Assembly (NCBI GenBank): GCA_030737835.1
Contig: JAUJYN010000025.1
Location: 1,550,001 to 1,614,000 of the forward strand
DNA: 64,000 nucleotides
DNA from: Acorus gramineus
Taxonomy: Eukaryota > Streptophyta > Magnoliopsida > Acorales > Acoraceae
Direction: 5' to 3'
Part shown: piece after piece, positions 9,759 to 22,326 of the stretch
Layout: the number at the start of each line of letters is the position of its first letter
How positions within the stretch are numbered: the stretch's first letter is position 1
Notes under the pieces: generated by a model
What the model was told of the DNA's origin: nothing
The model's database searches: none
Seen by the model: the letters and a program-made list of their open reading frames with translations, nothing else
Program-made: the position numbers and the translations under genes

Positions 9759-10154
9759 GCGGAGATGCCGCGAAGCAAAATTTATTTATTTATTTATTAT
9801 TATTTTTGTGCATGTATCTGAATATCGTAATAGAACTTACATTTTCCTGCAATGGCTGGTGTTGTGTCTTGCTACGCCCTTGTTGGCCAATGCTTGTAAA
9901 TATAATGAGGCTTATTTGAGCCTAGTGAACTCGGGCCTGTGTCGATCGTTCGAGCCTTAGGACAGGCGAGCTTATATTGGTGGCACCATGTCGTCCCACC
10001 TTAGGGTGTTGTATGGTCGGACATGGTAGCCGTGTGGTCAGTCCCATTTGGTCGCGAGCCGTTGGAGTGGGGTCGCAGAACAAAGTGGACACATGAGTCG
10101 ACCATCTCGGGCATGAGCCGTTCGATTGGCGTAGCCGGTTGAGGTTGCCACTCG
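9759..10154. other. Noncoding 3' region of the Tat element
   Basis: There is no coding signal. It begins with a T-rich run (TTTATTTATTTATTATT) and then GC-rich sequence that grades into the tandem repeats at 10155. It contains degenerate CGGGCATGAGCCG-like words, perhaps decayed repeat units. Confidence 0.5.
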
Positions 10155-10360
10155 GGTCGGGCCACCTCAGGCGCGAGTGGTCGAGCGAGGCGGCTATAAG
10201 GATCGGACCACCTCGGGCCCGAGTGGCCAGGCGAGGCGGCTATAAGGATCTGACCGCCTCGGATGCGAGTGGCCAGGCGAGGCAGCTATAAGGATCAGAC
10301 CGCCTCGGGCACGAGTGGCCAGGCGAGGCGGCTATAAGGATCGGACTACCTCAGGCTGTG
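10155..10360 (-). repeat. 46-bp tandem repeat in the Tat 3' region
   Basis: Three complete 46-bp units start with GATC at 10201, 10247 and 10293, with a fourth, more diverged unit before (10155-10200) and a partial one after (10339-10360). Each contains GCGAGGCGGCTATAAG, GACC.CCTCGG and CGAGTGGCCAG. Tandem repeats in this part are known for Tat/Ogre-type elements and can seed satellites elsewhere in a genome. Confidence 0.9.
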
Positions 10361-10521
10361 GGATAGGGGCGTAGTTGAGGCGACTTAATCCCACCACACA
10401 CGATTAGGTTTATCATGCATAGAATTATATTTTGATAGATATTGAAAACTACTGGCCGAAATCGCAGCATTTATTCGATTAAGAAAAAAAGAGTAACAGA
10501 AACAGGGTCCATTACATTTAT

Positions 10522-11700
10522 TCATAATGTCCACTGAGGGCCCTTCGTATAAAACTTTCTTAAGTTCATAGTGTTCCAAGGGGTCAGTATGAATACCTTT
10601 CTCGGGCCGATGGTGCATAGCCGGAATGCCCCCTTGCCATAGGCTGCAACAACTTCATACGATCCCTCCCAATTGGATGCGAGTTTCCCAGTGTTTGGTT
10701 CACGTGTGTTATCAGTAACTCGTCGGAGCACCCATTTGCCGGGAGTGAATGATCGGGACCAAACCTTCTTGTTGAAATGCTGAGCTTGCCGGCACTGGTA
10801 GGTGGCGAGGCGAATCGAGGCGGCCTCTCTCGCTTCTTCCAGGAGCACGGTATTGTTTGCCAGGGACCTCGCTATTTTGGTCGGTGAGGGAAATGGAAGT
10901 ACGTAGCGTGGGCAGCCCGATTTCCGTGGGGATGACCGCTTCGGTCCTGTATGCGGGGCGAATGGCGACGCTCCAGTGGGTTTTCTCCGAGTAGTGCGAT
11001 AGGCCCACAGCACGCCCGGGAGCTCCTCCAACCATGCTCCCTTCTTTTCGTCAAGCCGCTTCTTGAGCATAGTGAAAATGGTGCGGTTGGTCACTTCGGC
11101 TTGCCCATTCCCCTGCAGGTACGCCCGCGAGGAGAAATGTTGTTGGATACCGTACTTGGCAAAGAACTCCTGCGAATCAGGGCATTTGGGAATTGAGTCC
11201 CGTTGTCTGCAACGATGACCCTGGGGGACGCCGAACCTGCATATGATTTGTCTCCACAGGAACCTCCGAACGTCGGTGTGCTTGACCATCTTGTATGCCT
11301 CGGCTTCTACCCACTTAGTGAAGTAGTCCGTCGCTAGAAGAACGTACTTCTTTCCTCCCGCTGCGGTCGGGAACGGCCCCGCAATGTCAATTCCCCATTG
11401 GGCGAATGGCCAGGGGGCGATGAGTGTGTGGAGTTCCGTCGCGGGGAGATGAACCACCGGGGAGAATTTTTGGCATTTTTCTCAGCTGCATGCGAAAGTA
11501 AGGGTGTCTTTTCTCAACGACGGCCAGTAGTACCCCTGGGTCAAGATGCGGTGTACGAGGGACCATCCGCCCGAGTGATCACCGCACGATCCTTCATGTA
11601 ACTCCTCCGTCAGGGGTTTGGCTTTGGTCACGCCGAGACATCGAAGGAAGGGGCCATCAGCGTTGCGTTGATAGAGCGCACCTTCTATGAATACGTAATT
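10522..11700 (-). pseudogene. Integrase region of the Tat element (fossil)
   Basis: Integrase inserts the cDNA into the genome. On the minus strand a zinc-binding-like HHCC region (around HSGGWSLVHRILTQGYYWPS) at about 11460-11600 precedes the catalytic core. The core shows the Tat-type phrases WGIDIAGPFPTAAGGKKYVL and ATDYFTKWVEAEAY, and later YLQGNGQAEVTNRTIF with the downstream acidic region. A C-terminal part (GKLASNWEGSYEV) reaches about 10600. It is a fossil. Confidence 0.85.
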
Positions 11701-11807
11701 GGCGGACTAGTATCGCACTTTTTGGGCTTCGGTCTGGTTAGCAGGCAGATCACCATTGCGAATATAAGCTTCGATCAGGTCCATCCAGCAAGGAAATTCC
11801 CTCTTGA

Positions 11808-12185
11808 TCATATGCACGGTGGGATCTGGCTCGATGGAGGGTCATAGAAGGACAGCCGGCATGACCCACCGGCAACCAATGGTGGTGGCTCTTGCGGCCA
11901 ACAAATCTGCTTCCTTGTTTTCCTCGCGAGGGAGGTAATTGATTTTGAAGCCGAAGAAGTCTTGGGAGAGCTAGACGGCCAGGTGCACAGATACCTGACT
12001 TGGAGTGCTTTGGCGAGTTGTAATCCATTCATGAGAGCTTCATATTCAGCGTTATTGTTTGTGGCGGGGAAGTCTAGCCAGATGGAATGCTCCAGTTGAG
12101 TGCCATCCGGAGTTCTCAACACAATGCCAGCGCCACTGCCCCCGGTGTTGGACGCTCCATCAACGAAGATAGCCCACCATTCTGT
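11808..12185 (-). pseudogene. Archaeal-type RNase H of the Tat element (fossil)
   Basis: On the minus strand the segment shows FVDGASNTGGSGAGIVL followed by the strand-helix region with LDFPATNNNAEYEALMNGLQ. VDGASN and NNxAEYEAL are hallmarks of the second, archaeal-type RNase H that plant Tat elements carry between the ordinary RNase H and integrase. Its established role is RNA removal from RNA:DNA hybrids. Confidence 0.8.
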
Positions 12186-12379
12186 AAGTTCTGGCAGGTC
12201 ATCGAGTACTGATAGGGCTCTCTACATGTCATCCTCAGGGTCGAACTCCAAGAGGAAGTCGGCCACCACCTCACCCTTCTTCACAAGCCGAGGACGTAGT
12301 CGATGTCGAATTGGGATAGCTTTAGCGCCCAGTTGGCGGTTCACCCGTAAAGGTCTGGTTTGTGCAGGAAAACCCGGAT

Positions 12380-12800
12380 AGGGTACGACGTCAGAATGAT
12401 GACAGAGTGTGGCTCGAAATAATGTTGTAATTTCATTTTTGCCACCACGAGCGCTAAGATGAGCTTTTCCATGGGCGAGTAGCGAGCCTCAGCGTCAAGA
12501 AAGGCTTTGCTTATGTAGAAGACCGAATACTACTGGTGGTGGTCCTCTCTTAATAGGGCGGCACTGACTGCTGCAGTCGATATGCCAAGGTACAGGAATA
12601 GCGTCTCGCCTTCAATTGGGACGGACAGGATCGGTGGCTGGCCTAGATGATCTTTGAGGCTTTGAAAAGCAGCTCGCTGTTCGTCCGACCACACTCCACC
12701 TTTTGCTCCTTTAATGGCCTGAAAAAATGGTCGACAGAGGTCTGATATACAAGAAATGAACCAAGATAGGGTGGCAATTCGGCCGGTGATCACCTGGACG
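12380..12800 (-). pseudogene. RT connection and classical RNase H of the Tat element (fossil)
   Basis: On the minus strand: GRIATLSWFIS, FFQAIKGAKGGVWSDEQ, AAFQSLKDHLGQPPIL, then a stretch like FLDAEARYSPMEKLILALV and FEPHSVIIL. This is the junction of reverse transcriptase and the gypsy-type RNase H. It is a fossil with breaks. Confidence 0.75.
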
Positions 12801-12953
12801 TCGTGAACGGTCGTGGGGACATGGGAATCACACAGTTCTTGAACCTTGGGAACGGTTGGCCTCTATGCCTTGCCGGTGCACGATGTGGCCCAGAAAATGT
12901 CCGGACGAAATGCCGAATGAGCATTTCGCCGGGTTGAGCTTCATGCAGTCCGC

Positions 12954-13420
12954 CTAGAGGGTGTCGAAGGCTTCAGCTCGTTGCAAGTGATCAAAGCGGT
13001 TCCTGCTTTTTACTGCCATGTCATCAATGTACACTTCCATTGTCCGGCAAATGAGGTGCTTGAATACCTTGTTCACCAAACCCTGGAAGGTTGCACCTGC
13101 ATTTTTTAGTCCGAAGGGCATCACCTTGTAGCAGTACAGCCCGTGTTTTGAGATGAACGCAGTCTTCTCCTGATCGCGCGGATGAAGGGGAATTTGGTTG
13201 TAGCCTGAATACGCGCCCCGGAACGACAAGCGCTCGTAGCCCGTAGTCTCGTCCACGAGTAGAATTATCTTGGGCAGGGGGTAGCCATCCTTGGGGAACG
13301 CCTTATTGAGGTTGATGAAGTCGATGCAAGCACACCACTTCCCCCCCTTCTTTTCTGCCAAAATGACGTTGGATATCCAATTGGGGTAACAGACTTCGCA
13401 GATGAATCCGGCTGCGAGGA
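12954..13420 (-). pseudogene. Reverse transcriptase of the Tat element, second part (fossil)
   Basis: Minus-strand phrases are CIDFINLNKAFPKDGYPLP, GAYSGYNQIPLH, EKTAFISKHGLYCYKVMPFG, and the catalytic YIDD box (13020-13031) with its VKS follow-up. The region ends at 13420 where LTR W begins. The preceding part of the same domain resumes beyond the inserted stack at 29896. The 5-bp flanks GAGGA (13416-13420) and GTGGA (29891-29895) are the target duplication. Confidence 0.9.
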
Positions 13421-13773
13421 TGTTATGCCTGTGTCATTTGGAGCCTTATTTTTCAATCGGAGTCGCTAAAATTTTGGCTTTTAGCTACCTGTGAGAGTTG
13501 GAGTGCTCTGATTGATAAAATGACTGCATATTATGGGTCTTAGTAGTGTTTGGTCCTACCCATAAAATTTTTATCAAGTTCCAATTACGTTTTAGGAAAT
13601 TATGTAGTTCTAAATCGTATCCTAGTTTTGGTCGATACTGGATTGTCAATAGGGGCGCGGAGGATTTGACCAAGTCAAATTTGACCATTGACTGGTTAAC
13701 CATTTTTGTTTAGTAGCTTGGCTAGGTTGACCAACGTCAAACCTCCCACCAAATCCCTTTTGGAGCATTAAAA

Positions 13774-13810
<37 letters not shown>

Positions 13811-14009
13811 CCTTAGGAAAAATCCATCCGACCTTTTTGGTCCCCTTTGTTTGGTTGTATAAGAAGCAGAAAAAGAAGAAGTAGAAGAAGACAAAAGGGG
13901 GTGCAAAGAAAGCCATGAAAGGCTTGAGGAGAGGCTGTTGAGGTAGTGGTAGTGGTGGTGGTGGTTGGGGTGTGTTGAGAGCCCCGCATCTCCCCATTTC
14001 CCTCCCCCT

Positions 14010-14052
14010 CTTTTGATCTCGTAGACCAGACGCGCGACGATCCAAGTATCGG
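14010..14052 (+). other. Intron-less junction in LTR W
   Basis: The leader end (CCCATTTCCCTCCCCCTC...) is followed at once by ATCTCGTAGACCAGACGCGC and, 36 nt after the junction, by a donor-like GGTGAGTGG. In Z the same two flanks are separated by 519 bp (28274-28792, minus strand) that start GTAAGG and end TTTTGCAG. W therefore lacks exactly what splicing would remove. Confidence 0.8.
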
Positions 14053-16504
14053 TGAGTGGTTCGATCCAACCTTTCGGGAAGCGTTGGATTCACGTAGTCG
14101 TGCGTCACGCATCCGTTGGGCACCCTGACTATATTACTTATTTAGATAAGTAGTATGGTCATTCTAACCCATAATATGCTAGATATTTGCATGCTAGGTT
14201 AGTATAGCTCGTATATTGCGTAGAACCCTCCTATTCTACCATATATTTGCCTATGTATTGTATTCATGTATGAATGATCATGTTTGCATGTATCTTGTGT
14301 GTTTTTATATGGGTGTATAGAATATGGCATGACTTACGTAGTCCCTTCTAGTAATACTACCCTATTATTAGTAATATCCAACATGATTAAGCCTTGGTTA
14401 ATAAACGGGCACATGCCTAATATTCCCTTGCGATAAGACTTGAGGGCGTGGTATAGTTGTTGCGCCAATGCTAATAGGGCAAACTATGACCAACTTCTAG
14501 AGATGACGAGCTCTCTCTCACCCTCTCTCTTTGTGCGAACTGAGTAAGTAGATGTGGTTCCTACTTGACTCAGGTTTGTTTTGGAATATTGGCATGCACC
14601 TGTTAGTGCGCGAGATCGCGCTTGACCCTTCCCTTTTAAGTTGGTGATATCCAACGCATGTTAGGGTATACCTTGTATGCTTGTATGCATATTATTTAGG
14701 CCATGTCTGGTTATGTATGTTGCATATATATTGTTTATGCGTTTTATCCATGTTAGGGAGTATCCCTATAATTAATTGTTATGTTATCGTGCATGTAGTT
14801 CATGTACATAACTATGATATAATTCTCCTGTAATATATATGCGCATGTTAAAACTGATTAGGCCTATCTGAAATAGGCGTGGGTATGACCTGCTGTCGGG
14901 TTGTACCTTATTAGTTAGAGCGCTAGCGATGTAATCACCCCCTTGCATCCGAGCATGCACTCGATTGGAATTTAGGAGAATTCATTATCATATCGGTTTT
15001 GTTAAGTAGGTGGTTATGGAATTAAGCTAGGCCTACCCATGTTAGGCGAGTGTGTGAACCGCCTGTTGGGTTATGCCTTAGGGCTTATCTCTGTGCGAGA
15101 GCAGAGGTGACTCCCTGCGTCTTATCGACGCATCTTTATGGGAGTTCAAGCGTATTTCGATAGCATTGGTATCGGATTACAGAGGATAGTTGATTTTTCC
15201 ATAGGGTTCGCATTGCGAACGCGAAGTCTTCCTCCCAATATCGTCGTGCACCGAACCTGCCCAGCGTCGAAGCTGTCTTGTGTAGTGCCACCACTCGTAA
15301 GTGCTACCGATGCTACTGCTGTACCCATCTAGCGGATGTACCAATCGTGAAAGGCCGATAGGTAGAGGCTACGCGGGAGAGGGCTATCGAACAATATTGC
15401 AAGCGTGGAATCATTCTCCCCTTCATCGGATCCACGTTGAAGCTGCCCGACGTTGAAGCTGTCGTGACAGAGGGCTCCTACCTATAGGTACTACCGATAC
15501 ATTCGGCAGATGTACCGATCATGGGAGTATACCAAGTAGAGGCTACTCGGGAGAGGGATATCGGATGATGAAGGGTGTAGAGAAAAAGGATTCTCCCAAC
15601 AGTCCCATGTCACCCTTAGGGGTGAGGGTGAGGGTAAGTTGAAGTCACGTCGTCACGTGACTCTTATACCCATTGAGTATACTCTGGGTATGCTACTCCT
15701 AACGCTTGAGGTATCGAAGTATATCTCTACCTCGTAGCGGATGGACTCGTTGTAATTGTTATCCAGTAACACCATGTGTTATGGTTAACCGTTGTTCCTC
15801 CCCAGGTGTCCCAAAAGCCTCCCTCCGGGGAGTGAGGGCGAGGGCGAGGTATGGTCGCGCCATCGCGTGACCTTGTCATCCTTTGGGTTTCTACCCATGT
15901 ATTTCCTTGAAAGGAAATTGCCTTAGTATTGAACTGTTGTAATGGTGTTTGGTTTCCAACCACTCACTGAGCTTGTAGCTCACCCCTCGCGTACTGTTTC
16001 TTTTACAGGGGCGGTGTTGGGCGTGGAGCTGGAGCTTCCCTGCGGCGTGGTCATGTGTGCGTGGAGTGTTCCGTCCAGCGGGTGGCGAGTGTGTCACGCC
16101 CCAGGGCGGCCGTCCCCGAGACGTGGCAATAATGAAATATCAGCTATCAATACCTGAGGTCAATAAAGACTCCAACAACAACACACAAGGTGGCAAAGCA
16201 AGGATAATGATAACTGATTGAAAAGCGGAAGCATAATATATAAACAATGTCTGTAAACCAAAAACATTATTACAGACTCGAATACACAATCATTGTCCTG
16301 TGAGAGCCAAGTCTAGACCAAATAAAATACAACATGTGCCACATGCACGATTTACAATACATAAAATGACTCTAGGACTGCTGACAGCCTCGCACTCGCC
16401 ACCCGCCGGAAGAACGCTCCACGCCCATAAGACCACGCCACAGGGAAGCTCCAACTCCACGCCCAACACTGCCCCTGAAAAGAAACAGTATGTGAGGGGT
16501 GAGC

Positions 16505-19500
16505 TGTCACGCCCAGGGCGGCCGTCCCTGAGACGTGGCAATAATAAATATCAGCTATCAATACCTGATGTCACCAACAACAATACACAACGCGGCAAAG
16601 CAAGATAATGATAACTGACTGAAAAGCGGAAGCATAATATATAACAATGTCTGTAAATCAAAAACATTATTACAGACCCGAATACACAATCAATGTCCTG
16701 TGAAAGCCAAGTCTAGACCAAAGAAAATACAACCTGTGCCACACGCACGATTTATAAAGCATAAAATGACTCTAGGAATGCTGACAGCCTCGCACACGCC
16801 ACCCGCCGGCAGAACGCCCCACACCCATAAGACCACGCCACAGGAAGCTTCTTCTCCACGTCCAACACTGCTTCTGAAAAGAAACAGTATGCGAGGGGTG
16901 AGCTACAAGCTCAGTGAGTGGCTGGAAACCAATCACCATTCTACAGTTCAATACATAATCAATTTCCCTTCAAGGAAAACATGGGTAGAAACTCATGGAT
17001 AACTGGGTCATGCGGCGGCGCGACCAACCTCACCCCCACCCTCACTCCCGGAGGGAGTCTTTTGGGACTTATGGGGAGAGACCATACCGTCGGTCAAAGA
17101 GACCCGGATTTACTAGTCTAGAGACCATACCGTCGGTCGAAGAGACCCGGATTTACTGGTCTACTCAACACTACTGGATCATCTACATCTAGATAATCGC
17201 CCAACAATGTCCTTGAACATCAATCACGAGACCGGACCCAACAACTATGGGAACGGTCGAACAACGAATGGGTCACGAGGAGACGTGTCTTCGCCTCATC
17301 CACACCCTCACTCCTGAAAGGAGACATCTTGGGACTTTGGGAAGAGACTTAGACTGCTCTACACCCCTGGTCCACCGGTAGACTCTCCCTCGCGTAGCCT
17401 CGACCTGGTATACTCCCACGATCAGTACCCTCTGAACGCGTCAGTGGTACCTACAGATGGGTGCCCTCTGTCAAGACATCTCCAACACCGGGGAGTTCCT
17501 ACATCGGATCCAACGAAGGGGAGAACGATTCCACGCTTGCAATATCATTCGTTAGTGTTATATATGTGTCACTTTTAGCCTGCTGGTAACCGTTGGAGCA
17601 TTCTGGCAGTTTTTCAACTTTTTCATTTTTCGATCGGAACCGCTAAAATTTTGAACTTTTAGCTATCATCCTGAGTTTGAGGACTCCGATTGAAAATCTA
17701 ACTGCATATTATGTGTCCTGGTGCCATTCCAAGCCACTCACGAAAATTTCATCGAATTCCGGTAACGTTTCAGAATTTCACAGTTCTGAATCGTATCCGG
17801 GTTTTGACCGAGCGGAAAGTCATTGGGAGACTTGACTTGGTCAAAGTTGACCTTTGACTTGGTCAATTGATTTTGGCTTTTAGTGTGGTTGGGTTGACTA
17901 GGGTCAAAGTGCACTTAGATCACCTAAACCTAGCCTAAACCAAGCCTAAACCTAATTAGGGCTAAGCTAAGTGTGGGTGTGAGAGTGTGTGGTGTGTGTG
18001 TGAGTATAATAAAATCCCACGACCACATTAGAGCCTCCCCTATTCATCTTCTTCTCCACTCAAGCCCTCTCTTTAATCCCCCCTTTTGATCTAGTTGAAG
18101 GGGTTGAAACCAAAAACCCTAAGAAGAGAAAAGATAGGTATTGTCCCGATCTATCTTCCGGTGGTCTCGGATTCGAGTTCCCTCTTGTGTGACCCCCTCT
18201 CATAGCCTCTTTTCTCCCCTGTTTTCAGCCCTTCCTTGGCTGAGAGGAGATCTTGGTGGTGGTGGCCTTGGAGGTGGTGTTTCGGTGCGCGAAGAGCACC
18301 CGTTCTTCCTCCTCTTTCCTTCCTCTCCTTGGGTGAGTTTCTTTCCTTCCTTTCCTTGTTTAGATGCTTGATTAGGAGGTGTTTTTGGGTATGCATGGCT
18401 TTCATGGTGGTTTTGGTGGCTGTCGGTGGCTGTTGGTGGCGGTTGGGGTGGTAGAGCCGGCTCGGGCAGTGCGGGCTCATCGGGCCTGCGCGCGCGGGCA
18501 GGCAGGCAGGCTGGCAGGCGCGCTGTCGGGCAAGCTGGCAGGGCACGCGGGCGTGCGCGCGGGTGCTGCGCACGGGGCGCAGTATGCGGGTTGAGCGGGT
18601 AGTGTGCGGGTGCTGCGCGGTGGGCGCCGTGCGGGGGCGTGTGTGCGGAGCGCTGCGCAGAGGCGCAGTGCGTGCTGTGCGCGCGGGGCCACGTGCGGGT
18701 GCTTCGCGCTGGGCGCCATGCGGGGGCGTGCGCACGGGTGCTGCGCAGGGGGCGCAGTACGCGAGTTGAGCGGGTAGTGTGCGGGTGCTGTGCGCTGGGC
18801 ACCGTGCGGGGGCGTGCGTGCGGAGCGCTGCGCCACGTGCGGGTGCTGCGCGCTGGGCACCGTGCGGGGGCGTGCGTGCGGAGCGCTGCACCACGTGCGG
18901 GTGCTGCGCGCTGGGCGCCATGCGGGGGCGTGCGCGCGGAGCGCTGCGCAGAGGCGCAGTGCGCGGTGAGGCGAGCGGGGAGTGCGTGCGGGGCACTGCG
19001 CTGGGGCGCAGTGCGGGCGGGTGTGCGCGCGAGGTGCTGCGCTGGGTCGCAGTGCGCGCGGGTGCACCCGGGGCTGGACGCACGGGCTGGGCTCGACACC
19101 GTGTCCGGGCATGCGGGCAGGGGGCTCGGCAGTGCGTCTGGGGGAGCGGGCTAGGGCGCGGCTGTGCGCCCGGGGCGGGTGGCCGTGCGTACGGCTGCCC
19201 GGGGGGGGGGGGGTTCGGGTGAGTCGGGGTGCTCGGACTCGCGTGCGTACGGGCCGTATGTACGTTTGTCCGAGTGTTGGGTATTTTTAGCGTATTTTTG
19301 TATGTATTGTGTATTTTACTCACCGAGTTGATTACCCTGTCTTGCAGATCTTGACGGACGATCACGCGATGACCCGGGTGTTGGTGAGTGGGACAACCCA
19401 ACCCAGTAGGGAGGCGCTATATGCTCTTGGGCGTATACCATCGTCCCCTGGGGCACCATAGTTTAATATTAACTTGAATAATATGTAATCTATGCAAGCA

Positions 19501-22326
19501 TGATTAGTATGTAGTATGCATGCTACCCTAGACCTTGTATGTTAGGGACTTTCACCCTTAGGATATGTGTAAGAGCCATGCATCCTGACACCTTGTTTCA
19601 TGCTAGGAAAGCCTCGACCTATGCATGTGTCCTATTAGTTTAATTTATTAAATTAAATGCGAACTTATGGTATTTTTGCATACCTTAGTAAGTATTATAA
19701 CTTGATAGTTATTATATATGTTCCCCGCATCTTGGTTATACGCCCTGGAGGAATTCTGAAGAATTCATGACATTAGTAGTCTCCCTTCTCTGGATTAAGG
19801 GGCCTTGCGAAGTCAGCGTTGAGACCCGGGCTAGGGTACTCCGTGTTCCTTGTTTGGTTGTCGGGATATCCTATATCGGGACCTCATGGTGCCCTCCCAA
19901 GGTTTCTTTTTCCAGTTAAGGAATACCGCGGATCCAAGTGGATCGTATACGTGTGGATAGGCTGTTTCTGTTCCCTTCGTTGGATCCGTATAGAGACTGC
20001 CCCAGCGTTAGACAGGCCTTCCTGACAGAGGGCTCCCATCAGTAGGCACCTCCTGATTTGGGTTCGAACTGTGCTGAATTGTGGGAGTAGACCAGGTGGC
20101 CTACGGAGTGGAGGAGAGACTATCGGTGGACCGAGGGTGATTGGAGGGTGAGGGTGAGGGTGTGGTGGGTCGGCGATGTAGCGACCCACTGGATTGTGTA
20201 GTTCCTGCCACTTTGAGGCTTTGAATAATTAATTGTGGTTAATATAAATTGTGATGCATGGGTTGTGCTATTCACTGAGCGTGTGGCTCACCCCTCGCAT
20301 ATATTTTTCTCCAGTGTTATCTGAGTTGGATCAGGAGGAGGAGCTCCCCGAGGGACCTCAGCAGTAGCGGAGCAGCGCCACATTCCGCGAGTGTTAGAGG
20401 CTATCAGCATCCCTTTTTTATTGTATGTATTGTATCCTGTGCTTGGGCACACGTTTGTATTATTTTTGGATGTTATCATTGTTTATATATTGGCTCTCAC
20501 AGGACAGTTGATTATGTATCGAGTCTGTAATATGTCTTTGAATTACAGACTCAGTCTTTTAGCTTCCGCTATCTGTGTCAGTCTTGCTTTTGCCTATGTT
20601 GTCATTTTAGCTGTTGTTTAGCGTATGTTATTGACCTCCTATATAGACTACTAATATCATATACACACTTCCCGCGTCCCGGGGACAGCCGCCCTGAGGC
20701 GTGACAGTTAGCCCTCTCCCGGGTAGCCTCTACCTGGTATACTCCCACGATCAGTACCCCTCCGACTGCATCGGTGGTACCTACGGATGGGAGCCCTCTG
20801 TCAGGACAGCTACAACCCGGCCTCTTCAACTCGGACAACATTGGGAGTGAACATTCCATGTTCGCAAAGCGAACCCCATGGAAACAACTACCACTCTGGA
20901 GGAGAAGAATATGCGAGGGGGGGGGGGGGCACACACTCAGTGAATGGCACAAACTATGCAACACAACACATATTAACCATAAAATATTTGCAGTCCCTAA
21001 ACGGGAGTAACTGAACATGCTGGTGGGTCGTAACATCGCCGACCCACCCCACCCTCACCCTCACCCTTTAGGGGGTGACATGGGCCTTTTGGGACTGACT
21101 AGACTGCTATTCACCCTTGGTCCACCGGTAGCCTCTCCCACGCTCCGTAGCTTACCTGGTATACTCCCACGATCAGCACTGTCCGATGCATCAGAGGTAC
21201 TTACAGATGGGAGCCCTCTGTCAGGACAGCTTGTCTAACACCGGGGATGTCACTACACGGATCCAACGAAAGGAAGAGAACAGCCTACCCACACGCATGC
21301 GATCCTCTTGGATCTGTCGACAACGCTTCCTAACATTTCTAATGTCATGAATTCTCAAGAATTCCTCCAGGGCGCATAACTAAGATGCGGGGAAACCTAT
21401 ATTATAACCACAAGGTTATAATATTATCTAATGTCATGCTTATAACAAAATAATCACATAATCCCATCTTGATTTAAGTAAATTAAACTAAATGGGAACA
21501 TGCATAGGTCAAGGCTTTCCTAGCATGAAACATGGTGTCAGGATGCATTTCCCTAGCATACAAGGTCTAATGTGGCATGGTTATATCATAGCAAAACATG
21601 CATAGATCAAGGCTTTTAAGTACAGGACATGGTGTCCAGGCATATACGGGCCTCTATACATGATACATGGATGTATATCCCTAGCATGCAAAATATCTAC
21701 ATATTATAGTTTAAGCATGGCTATACTACTTGTTTACACAAGTAGTATAGCTAAGATACCCCATCGATGCGCGACGCGCGACTACGCGCGTCGAGCGCAT
21801 CCCGAGAGGGGGGGGGGATTGGAATCGAACCACTCACCATATGGCCCGGGACCTCGCGCATCCCATCCGACGAGATCTGCAAGGTAGGGGCATCCAACTT
21901 GGTGAGTAACAACACAATTTACACATAGAAATCATTAGAAATACCCAATACTCGGACAAGCATGCATACGGACTCGCACGCATGCGAGCACGCACGTACG
22001 CACGCGAGTCCGAGTGCCCCGACACCTACCCGAACCCTCGGGCAGCCACACGCATGGCCCCCCGCACGCGCACGCACGAATGCGCACGCACGCACGCACC
22101 CCAGCACCCTCGACGCACTGTCGCGTGCCTGCCCGCGCGCCCAGACGCGCTGCCGCGCGCACCGCACGTCCAGCCCAGTGCGTACCCGCGCGCACTGCGC
22201 CCCCTGCGTAGCACCCTGCTCGCACGCCCCAGCACGCACACTCACGCGCGCGCGCACTGGTCCCCAGCCCCGCGCCCAGGCGCACTGCTCCGCGTGCCCG
22301 CGCGCACTCGCGCGCACTCCCGCGCG
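16505..22326 (-). repeat. LTR X, minus strand, inserted in Z and interrupted by S1
   Basis: The plus strand starts TGTCACGCCCAGGGCGG at 16505. The copy runs to 17555, is interrupted by solo LTR S1, and continues from 20712 to about 22326, where it abuts LTR Y in the GC-rich part. It resembles V (36364-40163) most. X and Y cannot be separated by a target duplication, so the border at about 22326 is a rearrangement junction and not a natural LTR end. Confidence 0.7.
17556..20706 (+). repeat. Solo LTR S1, inserted in X
   Basis: A complete 3151-bp LTR begins TGTTATATATGTG and ends GCGTGACA, flanked by identical GTTAG (17551-17555 and 20707-20711). It carries the donor-like TTGGGTGAGT near 18334, the GC-rich block with about 58-bp internal tandem units (about 18768-18960), the acceptor-like CTTGCAG near 19348, one ~125-bp module (about 19795-19915) and one quadruplex motif (20146-20169). 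It is among the youngest insertions by nesting order. Confidence 0.93.

Noticed and set aside
10155-10360. CRISPR-like repeat array
   Set aside because: Units are contiguous without spacers, in a plant retroelement.
13774-13810. CT microsatellite as an independent feature of note
   Set aside because: It is the pyrimidine-rich leader of the LTR; similar runs occur at 36860 and 60632 in other LTRs.
18151-19401. 416-codon minus-strand open frame (and a 299-codon frame in another register)
   Set aside because: It lies in the GC-rich LTR block where stops are rare by composition; several frames on both strands are open at once, and the predicted peptides are arginine/alanine/proline-rich with no domain.
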